Shown here in pieces: positions 1 through 5,982 of a DNA stretch of 6,420 bases; within the stretch, counting starts at the first letter, position 1, and each line of letters opens with the position of its first letter. The translations under genes were made by a program, and so were the position numbers. The notes beneath the pieces are model-generated. The model saw only the letters and a list, made by a program, of their open reading frames with translations. It was not told where the DNA came from and made no database searches. The stretch is from assembly GCA_024641465.1 (NCBI GenBank), contig JAHEDB010000135.1, forward strand, positions 1-6,420, read 5' to 3'. The DNA is from Chromatiales bacterium (GTDB lineage: Bacteria > Pseudomonadota > Gammaproteobacteria > UBA6429 > Thiohalophilaceae).

Positions 1-2
1 AC

Positions 3-650
3 TATCGTGAATGGCTGCTTACCCTGCCTGACTATCCGTTATCCCATTTTGGTTCACACTTTACCGAACGCAACGTCCTGTTGCATATCCGCACCAAGAT
101 CCGCATCGACCGTCATGGTCGAAAACTGCTGTTTATCGAAGAGCTCCAGAGTGACTGGCATCAGGCCAGCATCAAAAATGCTAATCCCCGCTTTCGGGCC
201 GAGGTGCCGCCCGCGCCGTTTTACAAGGACTGGGTAGGGCTGGGCCTGAAGCTGATGTTGATGCACGCCAGCCGGGAAGGCCTGGCGGGGCTGGCCTGGG
301 CCGATGGTGATATCCAGTTGGCGCGATACGGGGCAAACATCCCGTCGATCCGGCGTCTCTATGACAAGGCGATACCAGGCCACTTGCTTGGCCTGTCGCG
401 ACCCTGGCAGGGCGAGATATCGGCAATCGAGCTGGAAAGCCGGGCGCCGGCCTTGCGCATCAAACGTCGGCGGCGTTCACCCGGCCACGAATTTATCAGA
501 CGGCCTGCCCAGCAATTGGATGAACGGTCGGTGCTCGATGGTTATAACCGCCCCATCCGTTTGCGGGTGCCGGTGTTCATTATTCCGGATGAGATGGCGA
601 ATTATATAAACAGGGAAGGCCTACCCTTGTTTGGCGACGGGATCCAATAG
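3..650 (+). CDS. ELQSDWHQ-domain (phage/mobile-element polyvalent-type) protein, 5'-partial
   Basis: The reading frame is open from the left edge to a TAG stop, giving 215 residues of a protein that starts outside the window; the internal TTG at 81 is not a credible start because the family similarity continues upstream of it. Visible hallmarks are YREWLLTLP at residues 1-9, SHF then NVLLHIRTK at 18-32, LLFIEELQSDWHQ at 42-54, APFYKDW at 71-77, a helix ending in GLAWADGD at 96-103, LYDKAIP at 119-125, and a closing block with IPDEMANYINREGLPLF at 194-210. From knowledge of the family, this order of blocks occurs in very large phage and conjugative-element polyvalent proteins, where it lies beside helicase, methylase or peptidase domains; its activity is not established. 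The stretch from 150 to 175 is rich in arginine and looks diverged. The protein is probably a prophage or mobile-element gene or its relic. I am confident of the domain but not of any function. Confidence 0.72.
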   Translation, partial: YREWLLTLPDYPLSHFGSHFTERNVLLHIRTKIRIDRHGRKLLFIEELQSDWHQASIKNANPRFRAEVPPAPFYKDWVGLGLKLMLMHASREGLAGLAWADGDIQLARYGANIPSIRRLYDKAIPGHLLGLSRPWQGEISAIELESRAPALRIKRRRRSPGHEFIRRPAQQLDERSVLDGYNRPIRLRVPVFIIPDEMANYINREGLPLFGDGIQ

Positions 651-698
651 GCTTCTATACGATTATTAATTAATTTTAGGTGACTCTGTCCGGCTCCC

Positions 699-723
699 GG
701 TATACCTTGTAGAACACGCGTGT
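699..723. promoter_or_regulatory. Two short perfect palindromes upstream of the 389-residue gene
   Basis: The 86-bp gap before the next gene holds GGTATACC (699-706) and, 7 bp later, ACACGCGTGT (714-723), both perfectly palindromic. They end 13 bp before the start codon, where a bound protein could block transcription or initiation. An operator role is inference from position and symmetry only. No convincing -35/-10 pair was found around them. Confidence 0.2.
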
Positions 724-736
724 ATCTGGAGTGAAT

Positions 737-1906
737 ATGGCTATACAATCTGGACCCCGGGAGATCGTCACCCCGTTTCGACCCATTCCGCTGGATGTCC
801 CTGAGGGGATGAAGCCCAACGAATTTTTCAATAGTGCGGAAAACCTCAATGACCTGGTGCATAACAACGGCCTGTTGAAGACCCCGGAAAACCTCCTGCT
901 GTATCGCAAGGCCCTCGGCCACAGCAACGAATTCGATACCTCGATCATCTACAACACCTCGCAGAGCATCCTCGACCCCCTCGGTCGCCCGGTACGTCGC
1001 ACCCAGGTACCGGTGGATGTCAAACACGTCTGGAATCGGATGAATCAGATCCTGATCGAGTTCATGCTTGAGAAATACCCCGACCCCGCCAGTCATCTGG
1101 TGCTGGCCGGTGAGGCCAGCCTCGACGCCACCTGGCCGCTGACCTCGCCCGGGGTGCCCAGTATCCGCATGCTGCATAATCACTTTATCGTGTTTGATCA
1201 GGAGGCTTTGCGTAATGCCACGCTGGCCGACCCCAACAACCCGAACCTGACCGATGGTGGGCAGCACAGCCTGTTCGAACGTTACATGAGCAATGTCTAT
1301 CATCGTTTCTTTAGCAGCCTTGACCTGACGATCCTCAAGCCGGTGCGAGACGGTTCATCGCAACTGGCGCTGACCGGTTACCCTCACGGCCTGCCGAGCT
1401 GGGAGGTGCAGGGTGGGGTGGATGCCCTCAAGGAAGTCCGCTTCTGGAAGGAATATGACGAGGTGTTAAAGGGCTTTATCGATTTTTACCGCACCTTCTT
1501 TTCCCAGGTCTCGACCCGCAATGCGCCTATGTTGCAGGATACCTACTTCCCCGAGCAGGTCGAAAACATCCTGTTGTTCGATAATGCCTTCCTGAAGACC
1601 GCCAAGAAGGTCCGCGACCACTGTATCACCGATGCCAAGTACGCCAACGACCTGCGCTGGAAGCCTGCCTTCAAGCAACTGATCTACCGCAATGATGCCG
1701 GTAAGCTGGTGGTGACCATCAGCCAGAACTCCATCGGTAACGCCATTACCGAATTACTCGGCGTGGTGGTCAAGCGCTCCCCGGATGCCGAGGCCTATGA
1801 GCGCCAGGAACCGCAGCTGATCGAAAAACTGCTGGAGGTGCGCCACCGCCTGATCGAGGCCGATCTGGGCGATGGCATCGAAACCGCTTACTGGCCTGCG
1901 CAGTGA
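737..1906 (+). CDS. Conserved-looking cytosolic protein of unknown function, 389 aa
   Basis: I do not recognise this family. ATG at 737 is preferred over GTG at 731 because GGAG at 728-731 sits 5 bases before the ATG and overlaps the GTG. The protein has no signal peptide or membrane segment and looks like a soluble mixed alpha/beta protein. Notable blocks are FDTSIIYNTSQSILDPLGRP (residues 66-85), SHLVLAGEASLDATWPL (119-135), SIRMLHNHFIVFD (142-154) and ALTGYPHGLPSWEVQGG (211-227), with a helical, charged C-terminus. The HNHFIVF block (147-153) loosely recalls the H-x-H core of HIT/GalT-type nucleotidyl transferases, but it lacks the third histidine of HIT proteins and the HPHxQ of GalT, so this is a weak suggestion only. 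Base composition matches the neighbours downstream. The gene stands alone between gaps of 86 and 154 bp, so context does not reveal its role. Confidence 0.8.
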   Translation: MAIQSGPREIVTPFRPIPLDVPEGMKPNEFFNSAENLNDLVHNNGLLKTPENLLLYRKALGHSNEFDTSIIYNTSQSILDPLGRPVRRTQVPVDVKHVWNRMNQILIEFMLEKYPDPASHLVLAGEASLDATWPLTSPGVPSIRMLHNHFIVFDQEALRNATLADPNNPNLTDGGQHSLFERYMSNVYHRFFSSLDLTILKPVRDGSSQLALTGYPHGLPSWEVQGGVDALKEVRFWKEYDEVLKGFIDFYRTFFSQVSTRNAPMLQDTYFPEQVENILLFDNAFLKTAKKVRDHCITDAKYANDLRWKPAFKQLIYRNDAGKLVVTISQNSIGNAITELLGVVVKRSPDAEAYERQEPQLIEKLLEVRHRLIEADLGDGIETAYWPAQ

Positions 1907-2060
1907 GCGGCAGGCGCGTGTAAACAAGGTAGGCTATCTCACTATAAAAATTTTGGTCGATAGGGTGGAGAAATTTCCGGTTTTATTTGCTACAACGCAA
2001 TCAGATGATATCGAGCTATAGTTAGCAAGATGCCTTGTTTGGAACCACAATCACATATCA

Positions 2061-2465
2061 ATGCCTATCCTGCCGCTCAAAACCCTGTATTTCATCCTTG
2101 GCTGGGTGTTTGTCGGTACCGGGGTCATCGGCGCCTTCCTGCCGGTGCTGCCCACCACCCCGTTCATGATCCTGGCGCTGTGGATGTTCTCGCGGAGTTC
2201 GGTACGTTTTCATCATTGGTTGTATACCCATCCGCTGTTTGGTCCCTCGTTACAAAAGTGGCAACGGTATCGGGTGATCCCGCCGTTGGCCAAGACGGCT
2301 GCCGTGAGTATGATGACGATGAGTTTTGTTTATCTGCTGGTGTGGTCGACCGTGCCCGCCTGGGGAGTAGCCCTGGCAGGGCTGTTCATGGCCTCTGCCG
2401 CGTGGTTTGTGTTAAGCAAACCTTCCCGCGAGCCTGAGCAGGATTTGGGTAGACCTGTGGATTGA
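2061..2465 (+). CDS. YbaN-like DUF454 inner-membrane protein
   Basis: This 134-residue protein belongs to the DUF454 (YbaN) family of small inner-membrane proteins, whose biochemical function is unknown. The family signature is clear: G-x-x-G-AFLPVLPTTPFMILALWMFSRSS at residues 21-47, followed by FHHWLYTHPLFGPSLQKW at 50-67 and the IPPLAK motif at 73-78. Hydrophobic segments lie at about 5-28, 32-44, 77-95 and 98-117, with a polar tail from 119. The length is normal for the family. ATG at 2061 is the only plausible start, since the frame is closed by TAG at 2019-2021 and no other start codon lies between; no strong Shine-Dalgarno sequence precedes it, so translation may be weak. The sheath gene begins 47 bp after the stop with no obvious terminator between, so the two may share a transcript. 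Confidence 0.88.
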   Translation: MPILPLKTLYFILGWVFVGTGVIGAFLPVLPTTPFMILALWMFSRSSVRFHHWLYTHPLFGPSLQKWQRYRVIPPLAKTAAVSMMTMSFVYLLVWSTVPAWGVALAGLFMASAAWFVLSKPSREPEQDLGRPVD

Positions 2466-2512
2466 GAGCAAGGTGTTTTGCCTGGAATAAAAAATAATGG
2501 AATGGAAAACGC

Positions 2513-4051
2513 ATGTCAGACAATAAAAAATATCGTACCAGTTTTGAAATGAATCTGGGCTCGTCAAGTCAAAAGTCTCGTCCCAATGACCAGACGGATG
2601 GGGCGGGACCTCGTCCATCGAATATCGATCCCCTGTGTATCGCGGTACTGGGGGATTTCAGTGGCCGTGACAATAAGCACGACTACAAGCCAGAGACCAT
2701 CGGCCAGCGGCGCATGATCGCGGTGGATCGGGATAATCTCGAAGAGGTCCTGGCCAGTTTTGCCATCAGTCTGCAACTGTGGCTGGAAGATGACGCCGAT
2801 GAACCGATTGATATCCCGCTCAGAGAACTGGATGACTTTCATCCCGACCGGCTGTATGAGAATGTGGAGGTGTTCGGGCAATTGCGCGCCCTGCGTAACC
2901 GCCTGAAGAACAATAACACCTTTGCCGAGGCAGCGCGGGAGTTACAGGCCTTTCGTACCGCTACCGATAAATCGACTGATTCAAATACGGGACAACCGAA
3001 GCAAGAGCAATCCCTGTCACCGGACAATCTGCTCGAATCGATATTTGCCGCCTCGCGTGACATGCAAACCAATAACGACAGTTTATCGGGTTCGTCCATG
3101 GTAGATAGCCTGGTGAAACAGATCGTCGCCCCCTACGTGGAGGCCAAGGCCGACCCGCGCCAGGATGAAATGGTTGACGCCGTAGATAAGGCGATTTCGG
3201 CGCACATGCAATTTATTTTGCATCACCCGGATTTCCAGGCACTGGAGTCGGCCTGGCGGGGACTGGATTTTCTGTGTCGGCGTATCGAGACCGGGCAACA
3301 GATCAAGGTTTATCTCATGGACGTCGCCAGACACGAACTGGAAGTCGATCTGAGTGAGGACGATGTGACGGTCACTGGCCTGTACAAACGTTTTTGTGAC
3401 CCGGCACCGGGAGATTTGCCGTGGGGACTGATCCTGGGCAACTACCGTTTTACGGATCGAGTCGAGGAGATCATGACCCTGTTACAGATCGGCGCGGTGG
3501 CGCGCCAGGCACAGGCGCCGTTTATCACCGCCGCCAATGAAACCCTGATTGGTTGTGAATCGTTTGCCATCACGCCGGACGTCGATGACTGGCATTATCA
3601 ACTTGAGCCGGAAGTAGAAACGGCCTGGTCGCTTTTACGTGACGCGGATGAGGCGGATTATCTGGCGATGGTGGCGCCGGGCTTTTTATTGCGTGCACCC
3701 TACGGAAAAAAATCCAGCCCCATCGAATCCTTTGCCTTTGAGGAAATGCCCGAGCTGCCGTGCCACAGCTGTTATCTGTGGGGCAATGGCGCCTTCATCA
3801 AGGCGGAACAAATGGCGCGTGCCTTTATCAAGGATGGCTGGGATATGGACCCGACCGAGGCCGGTCAGGTCGATCACCTGCCCCTGCATTACTACCAGGA
3901 GGACGGTGAGACAGTCGCCAAACCCTGTGCCGAGATCCTGTTGACTGAGCGGGGTGGCCAGCGCCTGCGACAGTTGGGGCTGATCGCCCTGTGGTCGGTG
4001 AAAAACCGGGATTGTATCCGATCCAGTGATTTTCACTCCCTCGCGGTGTAG
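2513..4051 (+). CDS. tssC: Type VI secretion contractile sheath protein, TssB/VipA-like domain fused to TssC/VipB
   Basis: In type VI secretion, TssB and TssC build the cytoplasmic contractile sheath that drives the Hcp/VgrG spike out of the cell. This 512-residue protein carries features of both. Residues 40-148 resemble TssB/VipA: LCIAVLGDFSGR (41-52), AVDRDNLEEVL (70-80) and LRELDDFHPDRLYE (103-116). A polar linker covers about 149-195. The TssC/VipB body follows, with HHPDFQALESAWRGL (237-251), ILGNYRF (307-313), APFITAAN (335-342), APYGKKSSPIESFAFEE (395-411), YLWGN (421-425) and the C-terminal domain motif EILLTERGGQRLRQLGLI (474-491). Separate TssB and TssC are typically about 165 and 490 residues, so this is a compact fusion rather than two full proteins joined. 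ATG at 2513 has a weak GGA 6 bases upstream. No tssA, tssB, hcp, vgrG, clpV or tssK gene lies in the window, so it is either an orphan or the edge of a cluster. Confidence 0.88.
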   Translation: MSDNKKYRTSFEMNLGSSSQKSRPNDQTDGAGPRPSNIDPLCIAVLGDFSGRDNKHDYKPETIGQRRMIAVDRDNLEEVLASFAISLQLWLEDDADEPIDIPLRELDDFHPDRLYENVEVFGQLRALRNRLKNNNTFAEAARELQAFRTATDKSTDSNTGQPKQEQSLSPDNLLESIFAASRDMQTNNDSLSGSSMVDSLVKQIVAPYVEAKADPRQDEMVDAVDKAISAHMQFILHHPDFQALESAWRGLDFLCRRIETGQQIKVYLMDVARHELEVDLSEDDVTVTGLYKRFCDPAPGDLPWGLILGNYRFTDRVEEIMTLLQIGAVARQAQAPFITAANETLIGCESFAITPDVDDWHYQLEPEVETAWSLLRDADEADYLAMVAPGFLLRAPYGKKSSPIESFAFEEMPELPCHSCYLWGNGAFIKAEQMARAFIKDGWDMDPTEAGQVDHLPLHYYQEDGETVAKPCAEILLTERGGQRLRQLGLIALWSVKNRDCIRSSDFHSLAV

Positions 4052-4155
4052 CAGCTTATTGCGGCAATGGACAGTTAAATCCCCGACATAGATCACGCTT
4101 CTGACTGGCTTGACCCCATTACTCCCCTATACTTTACCGTAGGCTGAGGCAATAG

Positions 4156-4295
4156 CAGCTTGTTGAAAAACGTAGCGAGCGCAGCCAGGGCAAGGCGCAA
4201 AAGGGCGAAAAAGCGGAGTTTACACGTAGTAAATGAGCATTTTGAGCCCTTTTGCAACGCCGTCATGGCAAGCGCAGTAGTTTTTCAATAAGCTG
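4156..4295. repeat. 140-bp full-length palindromic repeat, MITE-like, with ATAG flanking duplication
   Basis: The element begins CAGCTTGTTGAAAAAC (4156-4171) and ends GTTTTTCAATAAGCTG (4280-4295); these are inverted repeats with one mismatch in 16. Pairing continues inward: GCAAAAGGGC at 4197-4206 matches GCCCTTTTGC at 4246-4255, and the centre is TTTAC-ACGTA-GTAAA (4219-4233). All three pairs share a centre near 4226. ATAG stands directly outside both ends (4152-4155 and 4296-4299), as expected of a 4-bp target duplication. There is no room for a transposase. From memory, sequences of this type recur between genes in gammaproteobacteria; copy number in this genome is unknown. Alternatives are a structured 3' transcript end or a bidirectional terminator-like hairpin. 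It ends 21 bp before the next start codon, so it may influence that gene's expression. Confidence 0.75.
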
Positions 4296-4316
4296 ATAGA
4301 TGATCGGGAGAGTTGT

Positions 4317-4757
4317 ATGACCACGGTTGCTGAAATACTCAAGGAAAAAGGCTCGGATGTCTGGTCGATCAGCACCGAACAAACCGTACTGGATGCCATC
4401 CGACTGATGGATGAAAAGGGCGTCGGTGCCCTGGCGGTGGTCATCAAGGGCAAATTGGTGGGCATGCTCTCGGAACGCGACTATGCCCGCAAGGTGATCC
4501 TCAAGGGACGCTCCTCCAGCGACACCAGGATCAAGGAGATCATGACCAGTCACGTCTATCACACCCTGCCGGACGAAGACATCGAGAGTTGCATGCTGGT
4601 GATGACCAAACACCATATACGCCACTTACCGGTACTAAAGGACAACGAACTCGTTGGCATGATTTCACTTGGCGATGTGGTCAGGGAAATCATTAAACTG
4701 CAACAGGACAAGATCAAACAGTTGGAGCATACGATTACCTGGCAGGAGTCGTATTAA
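4317..4757 (+). CDS. Tandem CBS-domain protein
   Basis: The 146-residue protein is almost entirely a CBS pair (Bateman module), a fold that typically binds adenine nucleotides such as AMP or ATP and senses energy state. CBS1 spans about residues 8-63, with VGALAVV at 36-42 and GMLSERDYARKV at 49-60. CBS2 spans about 74-127, with IMTSHVYHTLPDE at 75-87, HIRHLPVL at 100-107 and GMISLGDVVREI at 114-125. A short helical tail, rich in lysine and glutamine, follows. SERD and SLGD are the positions where family members commonly contact a nucleotide. There is no attached enzyme or transporter domain, so it probably acts in trans on an unknown partner or as a free-standing nucleotide binder. GGGAGAG at 4306-4312 gives a good ribosome binding site for ATG 4317. 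The gene appears monocistronic, and the palindromic repeat just upstream probably separates it from the sheath gene. Confidence 0.92.
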   Translation: MTTVAEILKEKGSDVWSISTEQTVLDAIRLMDEKGVGALAVVIKGKLVGMLSERDYARKVILKGRSSSDTRIKEIMTSHVYHTLPDEDIESCMLVMTKHHIRHLPVLKDNELVGMISLGDVVREIIKLQQDKIKQLEHTITWQESY

Positions 4758-4784
4758 GCAAGCCCTTGTAAAATCCGCCTCCGT

Positions 4785-4812
4785 CCGTCATACCGGCGAA
4801 GGCCGGTATCCA
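4785..4812. repeat. REP-like palindrome
   Basis: A perfect 8-bp stem ATACCGGC (4790-4797) and GCCGGTAT (4802-4809) encloses the loop GAAG, preceded by CCGTC and followed by CCA. The form (GTCAT + GC-rich stem + GAA-type loop + ATCCA) matches a widespread class of short intergenic palindromes in proteobacteria, of which the TTCCCGC/GCGGGAA version is the best known. It lies 28 bp after the CBS-gene stop, where it could shape the 3' end of the transcript; no T-tract follows, so it is not a classical intrinsic terminator. Confidence 0.72.
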
Positions 4813-4919
4813 TCTATATCAAAGCGCCGCCCGGATAGAATAGAATCCGTGAAGGGGGAGTATGGCGAAATCCCGGATTTCTTTTGCGCTGTGGCCGACC
4901 TCACCGAAAACGACCGTAG

Positions 4920-4945
4920 GGCAGATTAGCAAAGCGTAATCCGCC
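4920..4945. repeat. Imperfect palindrome of the GGCGGATTA / TAATCCGCC type
   Basis: GGCAGATTA (4920-4928) and TAATCCGCC (4937-4945) are inverted repeats with one mismatch in nine, around the 8-base spacer GCAAAGCG. From memory, sequences of the form GTAGGGCGGATTAGCG..CGTAATCCGCC recur between genes in many gammaproteobacteria, so this is probably a decayed member of a dispersed repeat family. No T-tract follows. Confidence 0.5.
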
Positions 4946-5424
4946 GCATGCTTCACTCGCCATGTACAAGTAAGACACACCAGTCCAACGCGCCAACGAA
5001 GGGGGTTTGTCCCAGCGAACAGCAATCATGGCTAAATAATGGTAGAGGGGTTTCTATAAAGGGCTACGACCCCTTATTCTCGAACCTGCGGTATCCGTCA
5101 TTGTAAAGGAGTGGAGCAACCGGCAATTTGATCTGGAGCAAAATCGGCCACATCAGGTGACCCGAAGGGTAAGCCACACCGTTGAAACAGAAATACTCAA
5201 TAAATAGCGAGCCTTTCTAAAAAAATAAATGATAAAGGTTCTCGTTTTATCGAAAATATATAACTTTCCACTCTTGCCAAATAATAAAGCTGGGTCAGTT
5301 TCTGAGTCTCTGATCCGGCATTTTCCTTCTGCCAATTGACCATGGTCATAGTAATTAAAGGTGCGACAATATTATGTTGCAAATTTAGAAGAGGAAAAAT
5401 CAAATTAATTAAGCACAAAAAACT

Positions 5425-5431
5425 AAGGAGG
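5425..5431 (+). promoter_or_regulatory. Near-consensus Shine-Dalgarno sequence for the AT-rich gene
   Basis: AAGGAGG stands 4 bases before ATG 5436 and is the strongest ribosome binding site in the window. It fixes the start of the 180-residue gene and argues that this AT-rich ORF is truly translated. Confidence 0.8.
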
Positions 5432-5435
5432 GGTT

Positions 5436-5978
5436 ATGATATTCAAAATGATTATTATCTTTGCAATATCATTTTTATCTTTGCCAGGTTATGCGGCATC
5501 TGATAGGTCTGGAATACTTGTCATTATAGAAGCAGAAACACCAGAGACTAAACTACAGGCAACCATTTTGGAGGAATGCCTCAAAAACAAAATAAAAAGT
5601 AGTGGTAATTATGTGGCAGATGTGAATAACCATGACTATATATTGCATGGTGATATATCAACAACAAGAAATCGGTTAATCAATACGAAATCCGGGATTC
5701 TTGTGTTTGCCAGCTTTACACAGAAATTCGATTCAGACTTGTATTCATACATGTTTCCTGAAAAATATCGAAGGAAATTTACCTTGGCAACGAGTGGGTT
5801 GTATCAACGTCATGCCTTTGTAATAGCAAGGGTTGGGTCAGATCTGGAATTACCGATATTCTGTGGAGAAATTAACGACTTCATATCAGCCACTCTTAAT
5901 AGTGAAAGCGTACAATTAAATCTTAAAGTAAGAAAAGAACTTGAGATGTTAAAAAGGGAAGGCGGTGCAGTGGATTAG
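5436..5978 (+). CDS. Small exported protein of unknown function, AT-rich gene
   Basis: I do not recognise this 180-residue protein. It opens with a typical Sec signal peptide: a lysine at position 4, a hydrophobic core at about 5-16 and a likely signal peptidase I site after GYA at residue 20. No lipobox is present, so a periplasmic or secreted product is expected. The mature part has GILVIIEAETPETKLQATIL (26-45), a cysteine at 48 and another at 143 that could form a disulfide, HDYILHGDIST (66-76), GILVFASFTQKFDSDLYSYM (87-106) and a charged C-terminal helix (160-175). The repeated 'IL.HGDIS' and 'ILVFASF' strands suggest a beta-rich fold. The gene is clearly richer in A and T than every gene to its left and favours A/T-ending codons, which points to acquisition from another source. 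Its stop is followed within 5 bases by the transposase fragment. Function is unknown. Confidence 0.82.
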   Translation: MIFKMIIIFAISFLSLPGYAASDRSGILVIIEAETPETKLQATILEECLKNKIKSSGNYVADVNNHDYILHGDISTTRNRLINTKSGILVFASFTQKFDSDLYSYMFPEKYRRKFTLATSGLYQRHAFVIARVGSDLELPIFCGEINDFISATLNSESVQLNLKVRKELEMLKREGGAVD

Positions 5979-5982
5979 GTGA

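Larger units (their letters stand above)
4758..5435. other. Gene-poor interval, GC-rich left part and AT-rich right part
   Basis: I find no supportable gene in these 678 bases. The left part (to about 5170) has the composition of the neighbouring genes and holds two palindromic repeats, annotated separately, plus a small inverted repeat ACCC-GAA-GGGT near 5159-5169. The frames open here are short, and the one running through 4785-4812 only translates the REP-like repeat. From about 5175 the composition turns sharply AT-rich and stays so through the following gene, marking a likely junction. A TTGACC at 5336-5341 resembles a -35 box, but no -10 lies at a suitable distance, so no promoter is called. 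Confidence 0.6.

Noticed and set aside
602..1303. A 233-codon open frame on the - strand
   Set aside because: It lies wholly antisense to the 389-residue gene and the end of the first gene. Its translation has no recognisable family, and the + strand gene has a ribosome binding site and coherent protein features.
1894..1915. Inverted repeat GCCTGC / GCAGGC across the stop of the 389-residue gene as a terminator
   Set aside because: The stem is only 6 bp with a 10-base loop, it overlaps the coding end, and no T-run follows.
2030..2437. A 135-codon + strand frame overlapping the DUF454 gene
   Set aside because: It is the shifted-frame shadow of a clear DUF454 protein; its translation is proline/valine/cysteine-rich without any family signature.
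4110..4133. TTGACC followed by TATACT as a promoter for the CBS gene
   Set aside because: The spacer is only 12 bases, far from the 16-18 needed for a sigma-70 promoter, and the 140-bp palindrome would lie inside the leader.
4819..5025. A 68-codon - strand frame in the gap after the CBS gene
   Set aside because: It runs across the GGATTA/TAATCC palindrome and has no ribosome binding site or family features; it probably translates repeat DNA.
5045..5075. AGGGGT / ACCCCT inverted repeat as a terminator or regulatory hairpin
   Set aside because: Only 6 bp of stem with a 17-base loop and no T-tract; this is expected by chance in a gap of this size.
5100..5172. Segment just left of the AT-rich turn as an IS91 end or origin sequence
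   Set aside because: It contains a small ACCC/GGGT hairpin, but I cannot recognise a defined IS91 terminus here and no transposase frame is present.
5197..5418. A 73-codon - strand frame in the AT-rich leader
   Set aside because: It begins with TTG, its upstream sequence is the complement of the next gene's Shine-Dalgarno site rather than a binding site of its own, and no family is recognisable.
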